Shown here piece by piece: positions 23,713-33,870 of a stretch of 64,000 bases of DNA. A program made the position numbers and the translations under genes. The stretch comes from Piscicola geometra (taxonomy: Eukaryota; Annelida; Clitellata; Hirudinida; Piscicolidae). Location of the stretch: assembly GCA_943735955.1 (NCBI GenBank), contig OX030958.1, forward strand, positions 1,510,493 to 1,574,492. The letters are read 5' to 3'. The notes below the pieces were generated by a model. It saw only the letters and a program-made list of their open reading frames with translations. It had not been told where the DNA came from and ran no database searches. Each line of letters begins with the position of its first letter. Positions within the stretch are counted from its first letter, which is position 1.

Positions 23713-24889
23713 ATGACTTTCAAAATTATCCTGTTGCTTTTTTTATTTGAGGTAAAAGTCTCAATTATGTCAAATTTATACTAATATTCATTTTTTTAAT
23801 TTTTTATAACTTTTTGAATCCATATAAAACATAAAAATACATTTCATTGAACAGGGGTTGCTTGCTGGGATAGAATCACGCGAAACTCCTGAAACAACTG
23901 ACTCCTCGATCAACATATCGCTTCCGAACCCTGGTGAACAAGAAACTATTTTTTAAGGATTTATTTGATCTTTCAATTTTCAAGAAATATATTCGGATTT
24001 TCGACATTTCAATTGTGATTTCTAAAATATTCGTATTTCGAAAAATGTATTATTACTTTCAGAAATATTCTTAGTGGAAATTGAAAGTAACTCAACGTTG
24101 GGTGGCAACACCTCTTTCGTCCTTCCCGACTATGACAATGGCAGTACGTTAGCAACGCCTGGCCACGTTGGCAATGGTGGCTACAATGTGAGCGAATCTG
24201 AAGGGTATTTCATCGCTCAGCCGACGGAAGGTGACGATGACCTGCCCAGCATGGAAGGAACCCTCTTTGAGGAAGGTAATATTAAAGTTTAAAAATTTTA
24301 GAACTTTCATATCTTCAGTTTATAACCTATTAATCTTAATAACGTTGATAACGTTGTGAACGACTCGACAGAAGACCGTGTGACAGGAGAGTACAACAGC
24401 AGCCACTTGCATTCTCCATTCTTCGACAGTCTACTCAACGACTCAGTCACCGATGAATTCAACTTTGAATACGTGGTTACCTCCAACAACACCAACTACT
24501 ACAATGAAAGCTATGATCAGAACACTACTGTGGGAGCTGGGGATGATAACCCTCTCCTTGACACCACAACACAACTTCACAACTTCTCAGACGTCCTCCA
24601 GCGGGTTCCCATGACGAATCTGAGCACGGAAATGACACGTGATAATGATCCTCATACCACCACCCCAAAGCGATCAATGTATGAGATAGCAACTGACAGC
24701 TTGACGAAGGAAAAACTCGTAGATGGAAGAGTTGAAATTGCCATGGTGTCAAATGGTACCTGGTACAACAACACCACTACAGGAGAGAGTTTGAACGAAG
24801 GAGAGAAGGGGAGAACAAGCAGTTTTGTAACTGCAACCAGCAAAGATAACTTGGCTAATAAAACCTTGAAAAGTCAAAATCGTATTTAG
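23713..24889 (+). CDS. Secreted, heavily N-glycosylated orphan protein (four exons)
   Basis: Inferred exons 23713-23751, 23855-23933, 24063-24275 and 24372-24889 splice with matching phases (0, 1, 1) into 282 residues. The first two encode a signal peptide (MTFKIILLLFLFEGLLAG). The rest has no membrane segment and is rich in Asn, Ser, Thr, Asp and Glu. It has roughly a dozen N-glycosylation sequons, including NST, NTS, NGS, NVS, NSS, NDS, NNT, NES, NTT, NFS, NLS, NGT and NKT, and no cysteine in the inferred mature part. I do not recognise a family. The likely location is extracellular, for example in matrix, mucus or cuticle (inference). The last acceptor is chosen because it keeps the frame; an upstream alternative at about 24318 hits stops. 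A TATA box precedes the gene. Confidence 0.7.
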
Positions 24890-25356
24890 AGATGTAGTGA
24901 AAGCTGCGAGACGTTAAAAGAATCGATTGGAAGAGTGAGCGAGCAGAGAAAAGTGAAATGGAGAACGATTATTATGAAAATAATTTGTTTGACGTAGTTT
25001 TAATAAGAATGGACTCCTAACGAGGAAATGGATTTATTTTATAATCAGACTAAACATTTGATTAGTTACATTCAGAGACATTATGTATAAATGTTAAAAG
25101 TAATCTTTTTTCTTCCTTTATTGTGCATTGTGAAGTTTTAGCGCCACATTTCAAGCTAACTACCAAATGGAAAACTAATTACTGAGGTCTCAAAGCTCAA
25201 CATAATTTTTGCACATAACTACGTGACACAAACATTAACGAAAAGCCCGCACAAGGACGAGTACTGAGCAAACAAGTTTTAAAACGTAAGCTAAAAATAA
25301 TAATCGAGGAGGCTTTTGTTGTTCTTTCGCGGAGTTAGAAGTCAGCTTATCCCCTC
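24890..25356. other. 3' flank of the orphan gene
   Basis: Non-coding; no clear AATAAA signal was found close to the stop codon. Nothing else recognised. Confidence 0.35.
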
Positions 25357-25590
25357 AGAGTCCAATGATCAAAATTTGGACATGACACGTAAAATACTTG
25401 AATTACTTTCGTAATCATATTAAATACTTTTTAGTTTTACTTGTATTCTAGATGCGCTAGCCACACTTTAAATAATAATCGTTTAAATTGCTATTTAAAG
25501 TTCATTTTTAAAATCACGTGAAATCAACATTTTGCGTCTTACTTTTTTGACCCATGAGAAAATGATAGGATGCCGTGAGTATACTCTAAT

Positions 25591-27433
25591 GATGGCATAC
25601 CACCAGAAGTCATCAAATGCGGAAGCACAGCCCTCCTAGAACAACTTCACAGTCTCCTCTGCCAGTGCTGGGATGAAGGAACTGTACCTCAGAACATGAG
25701 AGATGCCAAAATAATCACTTTATACAAGAACAAGGGTGAGAGAAGTGATTGCAACAACTACAGAGGAATATCTCTCCTCAGTGTCGTGGGCAAAGTGTTC
25801 GCACGTGTAGTCCTAAAAAGATTACAGAAGCTTGCTGATAGGGTGTATCCAGAATCACAAGCTGGGTTTCGCGCAGAAAGGTCAACCATAGATATGATCT
25901 TCACACTCAGACAACTGCAAGAAAAAGGCAGAGAACAACACAAACCCCTTTTCCTAGCTTTCATAGACCTGACCAAAGCGTTTGATCTTGTCAGTAGAGA
26001 TGGACTCTTCAACATTCTGGCAAAGATTGGCTGCCCACCAAAGCTCCTGAGCGTGATAAAGTCGTTTCATGACAATATGAAAAGCACTGTGCAGTACGAT
26101 GGGTCGACATCAAGTGCTTTTGAAATCCGCAGTGGCGTCAAACAAGGCTGTGTGCTTGCTCCCACTCTCTTCGGCATCTTCTTCGCTGTTATGCTGAAAC
26201 GTGCCTTTGGAGCATCAACAGAAGGTGTATATCTTCATTCCCGATCAGACGGCAGTCTTTTCAACCTGGCTCGTCTGAAGGCAAAAAGCAAAATACGAAA
26301 AGTGATGATAAGAGACATGCTGTTTGCGGATGATGCAGCACTGGTCACCCACACTGAAGCAGAACTGCAAAGACTGCTCGACAGGTTTTCCAAGGCATGC
26401 GATGAGTTTAGCTTACAAATCAGCCTCAAGAAAACACAGGTGATGGCACAGTACGCAGAACGACCTCACATCACTATCAACAACTATGCTCTGGAAGTTG
26501 TCAGCCAGTTTACCTACCTTGGTTCGACAATCACTGATGACTTCTCACTAGTTGCAGAACTGAACCAGAAGATCGGCAAGGCTTCGACAACCTTTGCCAG
26601 GCTGTCACCAAGAGTTTGGAGCAACAAGATGCTGACAATAAAGACAAAGATAGCTGTGTACAAGGCATGTGTTCTGAGCACTCTCCTTTACGCCAGTGAA
26701 TTCTGGACACTATACGGATACCAGGAAAAAAGATTGAGTGCTTTCCACATGCGCTGTCTTCGACGCATGCTCGGAATCTCATGGCAAGACCGCGTCACAA
26801 ACAACGAGGTGTTGGCGAGGGCAGCCATTTCAAGCATGACCACTCTTCTTTGTCAAAGACGTCTCCGATGGTTAGGACATGTACGTCGGATGGATGATGG
26901 CCGACTTCCCAAAGACGTGCTATTCGGCGAGCTTGCCTCAGGTTGGAGAGCAACTGGCAGGCCATACCTTCGCTACAAGGACGTCTGCAAGCGCGATCTA
27001 AAATCTACAGAGATCGACGTCAGCACCTGGGAATCGCTTGCTGAAGATAAAAGCAGATGGAGGCAAGCTGTGCGCATGGGACTAGAAGCGGGGGAAGCAG
27101 AGATTCGTCGGCTTGCCAGTGAAAAGCGCTCCCGCAGAAAAAAAAAACAGCAGCGATCTGCGACCAGCAGCCACCAACAATCAGCAGCGAGCAACAACCA
27201 GAGGCGAGCAACAACCAGCAGCCAATAACAACCAACAGCCAACAACAACCAACAGCCAACAATAACCAACAGCCAACAACAACCAGCTGCGAACAATAAT
27301 CAGAAGACAACAACAACCAACAAAGAACAACAACCATCAGAGAACAACAACCAGCAGCGACAAAACCACAGCGAAAAGTTCTCCCTCAGCGCAAGTCCAT
27401 TGTCTACTTGTCGACTGAAGGACGCCAACAACA
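25591..27433 (+). mobile_element. 5'-truncated LINE with an open reverse-transcriptase frame
   Basis: Flanked by the 10-bp duplication ATACTCTAAT (25581-25590 and 27434-27443). The frame is open from the first base (DGIPPEVIKCGSTALLEQLH) to a stop at 27226-27228. It covers the reverse-transcriptase palm, including PESQAGFRAERSTIDMIF, FLAFIDLTKAFDLVSRDGLF, SGVKQGCVLAPTLFGIFF and RDMLFADDAALVTHTEAEL (the catalytic F-ADD box). RRLRWLGHVRRMDDGRLPKD follows. The endonuclease is lost through 5' truncation, so it cannot move by itself. The C-terminus ends in CAACAACCA-type repeats instead of the Cys/His finger of the 16.3 kb copy. The intact frame suggests recent insertion. Confidence 0.92.
27150..27360 (+). 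repeat. CAACAACCAGCAGC-type minisatellite at the LINE 3' end
   Basis: Repeated ACAACAACCAACAGCCAAC units begin inside the LINE ORF, contribute its last 25 or so residues (Ser/Gln/Thr/Asn-rich), and continue past the stop. They occupy the place of the zinc finger and 3' UTR seen in the related LINE at 20.1 kb. Confidence 0.8.
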
Positions 27434-27596
27434 ATACTCTAATAATATTTAAAGTATATAATTTTAACTTTAAAAAACAAAATAGAAATGTCTAATTGTT
27501 TATAATTGACCAGGGATAACTACAAATAACTTATAAATTAACATGTCCAAATTTGGATCATTGGGCTCTTACACATTCATTTTCTTATAATTTCAG

Positions 27597-29620
27597 GTTT
27601 TATTACGGTTGAAGAAGTTGCAGCAGCAATCCAAAATATGAGTGATAATGAATAAGACAAAGTGGATATAGTCATTACACTACCTAATAATGATATAGAA
27701 AAAAAACAAAGTGGACCATGAATAGTACAAAATAAAAAAACCCGTCAACAACTAATAGACGGCAAAAACCATTGGTAGGATAATACCAGTAAACTTATAA
27801 AACTGCAATCTTTTATTGACATTTTGAAAAAAGCATGAATTCAGTTTGATTCAAATATTTGTATTGATGAACTTTTTAAAAGTAAAGCCCATCAGATAGG
27901 GTTTCAAGCAATTAATGTAGTGTTCAGCAAACGGCTACTGCTCCTACTTTGATCTAGAGACCGACCGAAATTCGGTTCGGTTTCGGTTTCGGCGCCGAAA
28001 TTGCCAATTTTCTTAGTTTCGGCAATTTTTCGGTTTCGGTTGAAAATAATATTGTAATTTCGGCTCAATTTTGGTTTCGGCCGAAATGGATTTCATATTT
28101 ACCGAAAAACCGAAATTTTTATTTACTTATGCAGTTTATCTGATATATCTGTAGATCCTCAATCGAAATCGAACTATTAAGTTTGGGTTCGATTCTCTAT
28201 TAGATATCTATTAGTTATCGTGGTTGATTGATTTATGGGTGTCATCAGACTAATTATTTGAATAACATATACAAGCATCTGGAACAACAACCACTGTATT
28301 TGAAATTTAAGTAAATTGGGATACGTTCAATGATGATATTTAACAAAACTTTTTTTAAGCAAATTCTATTTTTAAAACATTTGTTTAAAAAAATGTTATT
28401 GTCAAAAGTAAGTATCTGTATACCCTCAATCGAACTCGAACCATTAAGTTTGGGTTCGATTCTTATCTCTGTTAGATATCTATTAGATATCGTGGTCAAT
28501 TGATTTATGGGTGACATAAGACTAATTGTTCGAATAACATATACAAGCATGTGGAATTCTAGATATCCATTCTTTGAAAAACACTATATATAAGTCGAAA
28601 AAACGAAAAGATTTGGCTTCGATTAATTAATTCAAAAATAAATTGTGAGAATGTCGTTGAATCCTATTTGGAAGTTTTTTTACAAAAGGTCAGTCTGACC
28701 AAAGCAATGCCTGTCAATAACAAAATTTATTGTTGTTGTAAAACTTTTATTTTTTGGCTTAAAATATACGCTTGTTTGGATTTACTTATTAAACTGGCAT
28801 TGTCATCGTTAAATACTATTTTTTCATTTTTAATAAAAGTTGGAAAAAACTTCGGTTTCGGCCGAAAATCTGATTACAATTTCGGTTTAATTTCTGTTTC
28901 GGCCGAAAATGGGATTTTAATTTCGGCCTAATTTCGGTTTCGGCCGAAATGAAAATATCTGTTTCGATCGGTCTCTACTTTGATCCATTTCGAAAAAGAA
29001 AAAAAAAACTCCAACCGAAATATTGGTTACTACTGGGCTCAAAAATTGTTTTTGCTTTGCTTTCATGTGTGGATAATTCTGAAGAAATATTTTTTATTTA
29101 AATAGTTTTTTAACTAGCTATCCATTGCTTAGGATTCTGGGTTATCAGAATGTTCATGCAACAAGAATGACATGAATAGATCTCTTCCAATTAGCGGATT
29201 AGAAGCTTAACATATTTTTTTAAATTGTGTAAAAGGCGATTCTGCATACTGCTTTGATAGAAAAGTCAATGTGATTCAATGGATGGATTGTAAGCCTATA
29301 TTGTTAATACTGTTACACCATTTGCTAACTGTCAACGGAGGGTTCCAGGTCAAAAGCAAAATATTTTTTTCTAGCAGCCTAAGTTAATAGCCAGTTATAA
29401 TACATTGATGGGCGATCTAGACCTTTAAGATAAGCTGGTTGGTCTTTATAGTAGAAGGCTTTATTTAAAAAATTGTATTAGCGGCTGATAAACAATTCCA
29501 TTAGTATTTCATGCGTTGATGCCTGGAGATTTTATCTTATAGCTCTTAATTTACAACCTGTAGAATTTTCTTTAATCAACTTTATTAGAGAAGTCTTCCA
29601 CCAAAAAAAGTAAGAAAGCA
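27597..29620 (+). pseudogene. Decayed piggyBac-like transposase, split by a hAT MITE
   Basis: After an acceptor-like TTATAATTTCAG at about 27595 comes FITVEEVAAAIQNMSDNE, then KVDIVITLPNNDIE, the acidic N-terminal pattern of piggyBac-like proteins. After the MITE, 29235-29350 reads KGDSAYCFDRKVNVIQWMDC followed by KPILL, and 29390-29600 gives scraps resembling the N--MGGVD--D and NAW-LYR regions. Many stops and frameshifts. The family call rests on short, degenerate matches. Confidence 0.5.
27955..28977. mobile_element. hAT MITE with TAGAGACCGACCGA ends, perfect 8-bp TSD
   Basis: Begins TAGAGACCGACCGAAATTCG and ends ATCGGTCTCTA, flanked by CTTTGATC on both sides (27947-27954, 28978-28985). 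Both subterminal regions carry repeated TTTCGGTTTCGGCCGAAA palindromes. The interior is AT-rich with an internal near-direct repeat (about 28140-28290 and 28400-28560). Inserted into the piggyBac relic. A sister copy is at 54238-55392. Confidence 0.95.
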
Positions 29621-29659
29621 TGCATATCATTTATACCCTGAAAACGAGATCAGGTTTGA

Positions 29660-29990
29660 AAAAATAAATAATGCCCAACAAGCAGGCGCTGATTGCTTCA
29701 AGTCAATTTTACACGAAAAAGTGTTTTTTCAATTCAAAATCAGTCCGAGCCGAGCCAACAGCTTTAACCGAGCAAACGTTAAAATGCTTTTTGATAAATG
29801 ACTTCAACAAATTTAAAAAAAATTATTATGTTCATTTTATTTTAAATGTATTTTTGAACCTTGTAACATTCAACCCGTGTTACACTCAGGACTCTATCGA
29901 AATTTTTGTTTGTTTCTATGAATTTGAATAACAAACCAGTTTTTTGTGTTTTAACTTGTGACCATTAGAATTCTTAGTACATAATTTCAT
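29660..29990. repeat. Interspersed repeat, copy 1
   Basis: 29850-29990 (TTGTAACATTCAACCCGTGT ... AATTCTTAGTACATAA) aligns with 53805-53935, marking a dispersed family. The piece ends directly at the 21-bp minisatellite. Confidence 0.65.
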
Positions 29991-30512
29991 TATTATAATT
30001 GTTTCAAAAATTATTATAATTGTTTCAAAAATTATTATAATTGTTTCAAAAATTATTATAATTGTTTCAAAAATTATTATAATTGTTTCAAAAATTATTA
30101 TAATTGTTTCAAAAATTATTATAATTGTTTCAAAAATTATTATAATTGTTTCAAAAATTATTATAATTGTTTCAAAAATTATTATAATTGTTTCAAAAAT
30201 TATTATAATTGTTTCAAAAATTATTATAATTGTTTCAAAAATTATTATAATTGTTTCAAAAATTATTATAATTGTTTCAAAAATTATTATAATTGTTTCA
30301 AAAATTATTATAATTGTTTCAAAAATTATTATAATTGTTTCAAAAATTATTATAATTGTTTCAAAAATTATTATAATTGTTTCAAAAATTATTATAATTG
30401 TTTCAAAAATTATTATAATTGTTTCAAAAATTATTATAATTGTTCAAAAATTATTATAATTGTTTCAAAAATTATTATAATTGTTTCAAAAATTATTATA
30501 ATTGTTTCAAAA
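29989..30512. repeat. 21-bp minisatellite, about 25 copies
   Basis: Near-perfect tandem ATTATTATAATTGTTTCAAA plus A, with a single one-base deletion at about 30441. It is followed by AATAACGAACTTATAACAGC, the sequence that also follows a single unexpanded unit at 53940-53990. Confidence 0.95.
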
Positions 30513-30689
30513 ATAACGAACTTATAACAGCATTTGTAAAAACTGTAACAGACAGCCCTGGTCATGTTCATTAGAGTTATGACTTTTTTATGCTCTGAGT
30601 TATAACTCGAGGAATAATCGTACAAACGTAATTAATACATTTCAAACTCAGTTTTTCTGTTGAACAATTTCACCCATAAACCATAAGAT

Positions 30690-31865
30690 CAAATTTATTG
30701 TAGGGGGAGGTAGCTCAAGATGAACCGGTTCACAGTTATGCGCTTTAAAAATTAATTAATTATTTTTTTCATATCTAGGCATCCATCTTAGGTGCACATT
30801 TTAATGTTGGTTTCGTTTTGGAAAGTTGTCTCATTCAATAAGAATACTTGAAAAACGGATTTCTAGAAAAATTACTAAAATATTGGAAGATACAATTTTG
30901 CTTTTTTTTCTCAACTACTGAAGGTAAATACCTCCATTTTTTTATTAGTAATTAGATGATGCAATACAGTTTTATGGTGAGCAAGTTTAAAAATTAAAAA
31001 TTGAGTGATTGACCTGTTATGACCATGATTATGTGCATGGTCATAGTTTCCTAACATGAACCACGAATAGTTGTCTAAGATGAATTTTATAATGAGACTA
31101 GAAGTTGATAAGTCTATATAGAGTATCTTTTTTATGTAGACTATAGAGAGTATATACTTTATATAAACAATTGAAAATTAATATAAACCAATGATTTACT
31201 TTTTAATGATTAAAAAGCCAAATGTATTCCTTAACTTTTACATCGGCTTTATAGCACCTCATCGACAATGATAATTCATACTATTTATCATAAAATGTAT
31301 TTATTTACAGCTGCCATGAGCGAAAACGGCGTCGTGAAGTGTCCACAATATAAAGATCAACTAATTGTTAGCAAGTTAAAAAAACTATAAAACGTGAAGC
31401 AATTTTTGAAGAAGTTGAACCAGTAAAAGTCGAAATGAAAACTAGAAAGCTTAGAGTAAAAAAAAGTTAAATTAACAAAATTAACCTAAAAGCTGAATTT
31501 AATTTAATTTAGTCAATTTGATTAAATGGCAATTCACATTAAAATACAAATTGGTGTATTTCTTTAGATAACTAAATAATTTTGACGATAAATACAACTT
31601 TTAAATGACATTTTAAAATACAATATAAATTCATCTTAGGAAACCGAGCATTCCATCTTGAGTACCCTCAACATGGAATTTTTTGGTGTTCATGTTTGAA
31701 GTAAAAACTTGTGTTTTTTTCATCTAGTCTTATGTTTGAGTTCACATAACTAGACAAGGCATCAATATAATGGCTGGAAAAATTTAAATTTATATTATTT
31801 CTTATGCAATTTAGCTATGAGGCTACGTTTAAAAATCGTCCCGACTTGTGCAATTTCCCCCTGTA
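30690..31865. mobile_element. Possible DNA transposon with GGGGGA-type inverted ends
   Basis: GTAGGGGGAGGTAGCTCAAG at about 30700 is loosely inverted at 31837-31862 (CTTGTGCAATTTCCCCCTGT). Internal copies of CTAAGATGAA / CATCTTGAGTA motifs occur near 31070 and 31655. A short frame after an acceptor-like TTTACAG at 31310 (AMSENGVVKCPQYKDQLIV) may be an exon scrap. Class not assignable. Confidence 0.35.
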
Positions 31866-32200
31866 TACATATTTTTAGTTATGAATTTTCAACTTTTTGT
31901 TAAATAATAAATTTCCTGTTTTATTTATCGATGAAAATGATGAAAATAAGTTTTATTCTGATAAATTCGTAAAAAAGATCCCCCATCACACGAAATCTTA
32001 GAATACCTCAAATACTAGTTCAAAGCCTTTGTGTAGTGGGAGACCTTTTTGAAAATTAATGAGAATAAAAATCAATCCCATCACTTTTAAGAAATGGTTC
32101 ATCGACGATAGGAATCGAACCCACGCTAGTGAGTCGAATGCCAAGCGTTTTAGCGCTTAAACTCCATGTATAAAGCGCACTAGCTTTTCAAAGCTAGGCT
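31866..32200. repeat. AT-rich region with a tRNA-like antisense scrap
   Basis: 32100-32165 contains, on the minus strand, a B-box-like GGTTCGATTCC in tRNA-like context, followed on the plus strand by ACTCCATGTATAAAGCGCAC, which recurs at 22.16 kb. Probably a SINE-derived fragment. Confidence 0.4.
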
Positions 32201-32204
32201 CATA

Positions 32205-32570
32205 ACAGGTGCTAGAAAGTATGATCACATCAGCCCTGTTCTCAAGGAGCTTCACTGGCTTCGTGTTGAAAATAGAATTGAATACAAAAACATCTTGTTA
32301 ATGCACAAGTGTCTGTCTAATGAGTGCCCAGATTATTTGTCGAGTAGCATTGTCATGAGAGCAAGTCTTCCCTAGAGGGAAAGACTCAGGTCTGCTAGGT
32401 CAAGAGATGTAGTTCCACAGAGCTACAAACTCAAATATGCAGGTGCAAGAAGCTTTTTTGTTGCAGCGCCGACTCTTTGGAATAGTCTTCCCAATAGACT
32501 CAAATCCCCGAGCTCGACCGCGACATTCAGCCGTTCCCTGAAAACGTACTTGTTCGACCGATAACAATAA
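32205..32570 (+). pseudogene. LINE reverse transcriptase C-terminal fragment
   Basis: Reads ISPVLKELHWLRVENRIEYK, NECPDYLSS, SYKLKYAGARSFFVAAPTLW, NSLPNRLKS and FSRSLKTYLF with a frame break near 32370. This is the C-terminal pattern of CR1/L2/jockey-like LINEs. No tail; it merges into AT-rich sequence before the (AT)n tract. Confidence 0.75.
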
Positions 32571-32749
32571 CTTACAAATTTACTGCTCATTTTTCATCAA
32601 TCAATTTCTTGCTTCCCAATTTCATTCTTTTTAATATTTATACTAATGGTCAATAATAATTTTGAAATATTTTCTTAAATTTTCTTAAACGTATTGTTAT
32701 TATCATTTCACTTTCAATCGTTAAAAAAAATTTAACATTTTGTCTATTT

Positions 32750-33128
<379 letters not shown>

Positions 33129-33595
33129 ATGATTTTATTGTTAAATTTCAATAACTTACTTTTCCTATACTTTCCATTTATTCATCTATCATTAATATTA
33201 TTATCAAATTTTCCATAACCAAGTGGTCTCGAAGCCCGTCCGGGTTTACGCCACGTTAATAATACTCGTCGTTGTATTGTATTGTATTGTATTTTGAGTT
33301 TAAAGTGCGCTTCATACATGGTATTTTACGGTAGTCGACATTTAGGCAAAAAATATCTAATTTATCTTATTTAATATTTATAATTATTAGCATGTATTAC
33401 GTAATTATAGAAATATAGTATTATAAATATTTGTTTTCAGTTAATAAATATTTTAACCATGTTTTAAATATGTTTAAAAATCTTAAATGTTAAGGCAACG
33501 CCCAATGAGCTATATTTGAAAACAAAAAAGCTTGAAATATTGAAATATTCAGATATGATAATAAAGACCAAACTTTTATTCGATATATAAATTTC
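33129..33595. other. AT-rich intergenic sequence with a recurrent hairpin-family motif
   Basis: TAAAGTGCGCTTCATACATG followed by GTATTTTACGGTAG at 33303-33336 matches the 22.2-22.7 kb repeat. Otherwise no feature. Confidence 0.4.
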
Positions 33596-33599
33596 AACT

Positions 33600-33870
33600 T
33601 TTAAAGCAATAGGGAAACGGGTAGCCAAGTGAGTAACGACTCTCGGCTTGACCAATGGTAAATGGTCCTAGGTTCGAGTGCAACCGATGTCCCAGTAGCC
33701 CAAAGGCGCAAATAAAAGTTTGTAGCTCAAGTGTTCTGGAAGTCCCTTAGAGTTATAGGTCACTATGACAAGCAAGTTTGGCTCAAATGGCAAAGTGTCG
33801 TACCTGCTACTCAATGTTTGCCGGTTCAAATTCCTGGCCGTGAGTTTAATATTGGAAAGACTTTAGTGTA
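33600..33870 (+). repeat. Degenerate tRNA-derived SINE fragments
   Basis: Two tRNA-like heads in tandem. One is near 33618 (GGGTAGCCAAGTGAGTAACG, B-box GGTTCGAGTGC at about 33672). The other is near 33780 (TTTGGCTCAAATGGCAAAG, B-box GGTTCAAATTCC at about 33825). Arms are too degenerate for functional tRNA genes. Confidence 0.5.

Larger units (their letters stand above)
25357..27569. mobile_element. Short DNA element with 28-bp inverted ends, split by a LINE
   Basis: 25357-25384 begins AGAGTCCAATGATCAAAATT, and 27542-27569 is its near-perfect inverted copy, ending GGATCATTGGGCTCT. Without the 1.85 kb LINE insertion it would be about 360 bp. There is no obvious target duplication, so the class is unknown. 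Confidence 0.55.

Noticed and set aside
29989..30512. Regular 21-bp repeats considered as a CRISPR array
   Set aside because: Units are head-to-tail with no spacers, and the window is animal nuclear DNA.
33618..33840. tRNA genes
   Set aside because: Only A- and B-box-like segments are present; arms do not pair, and the copies resemble degraded SINE heads.
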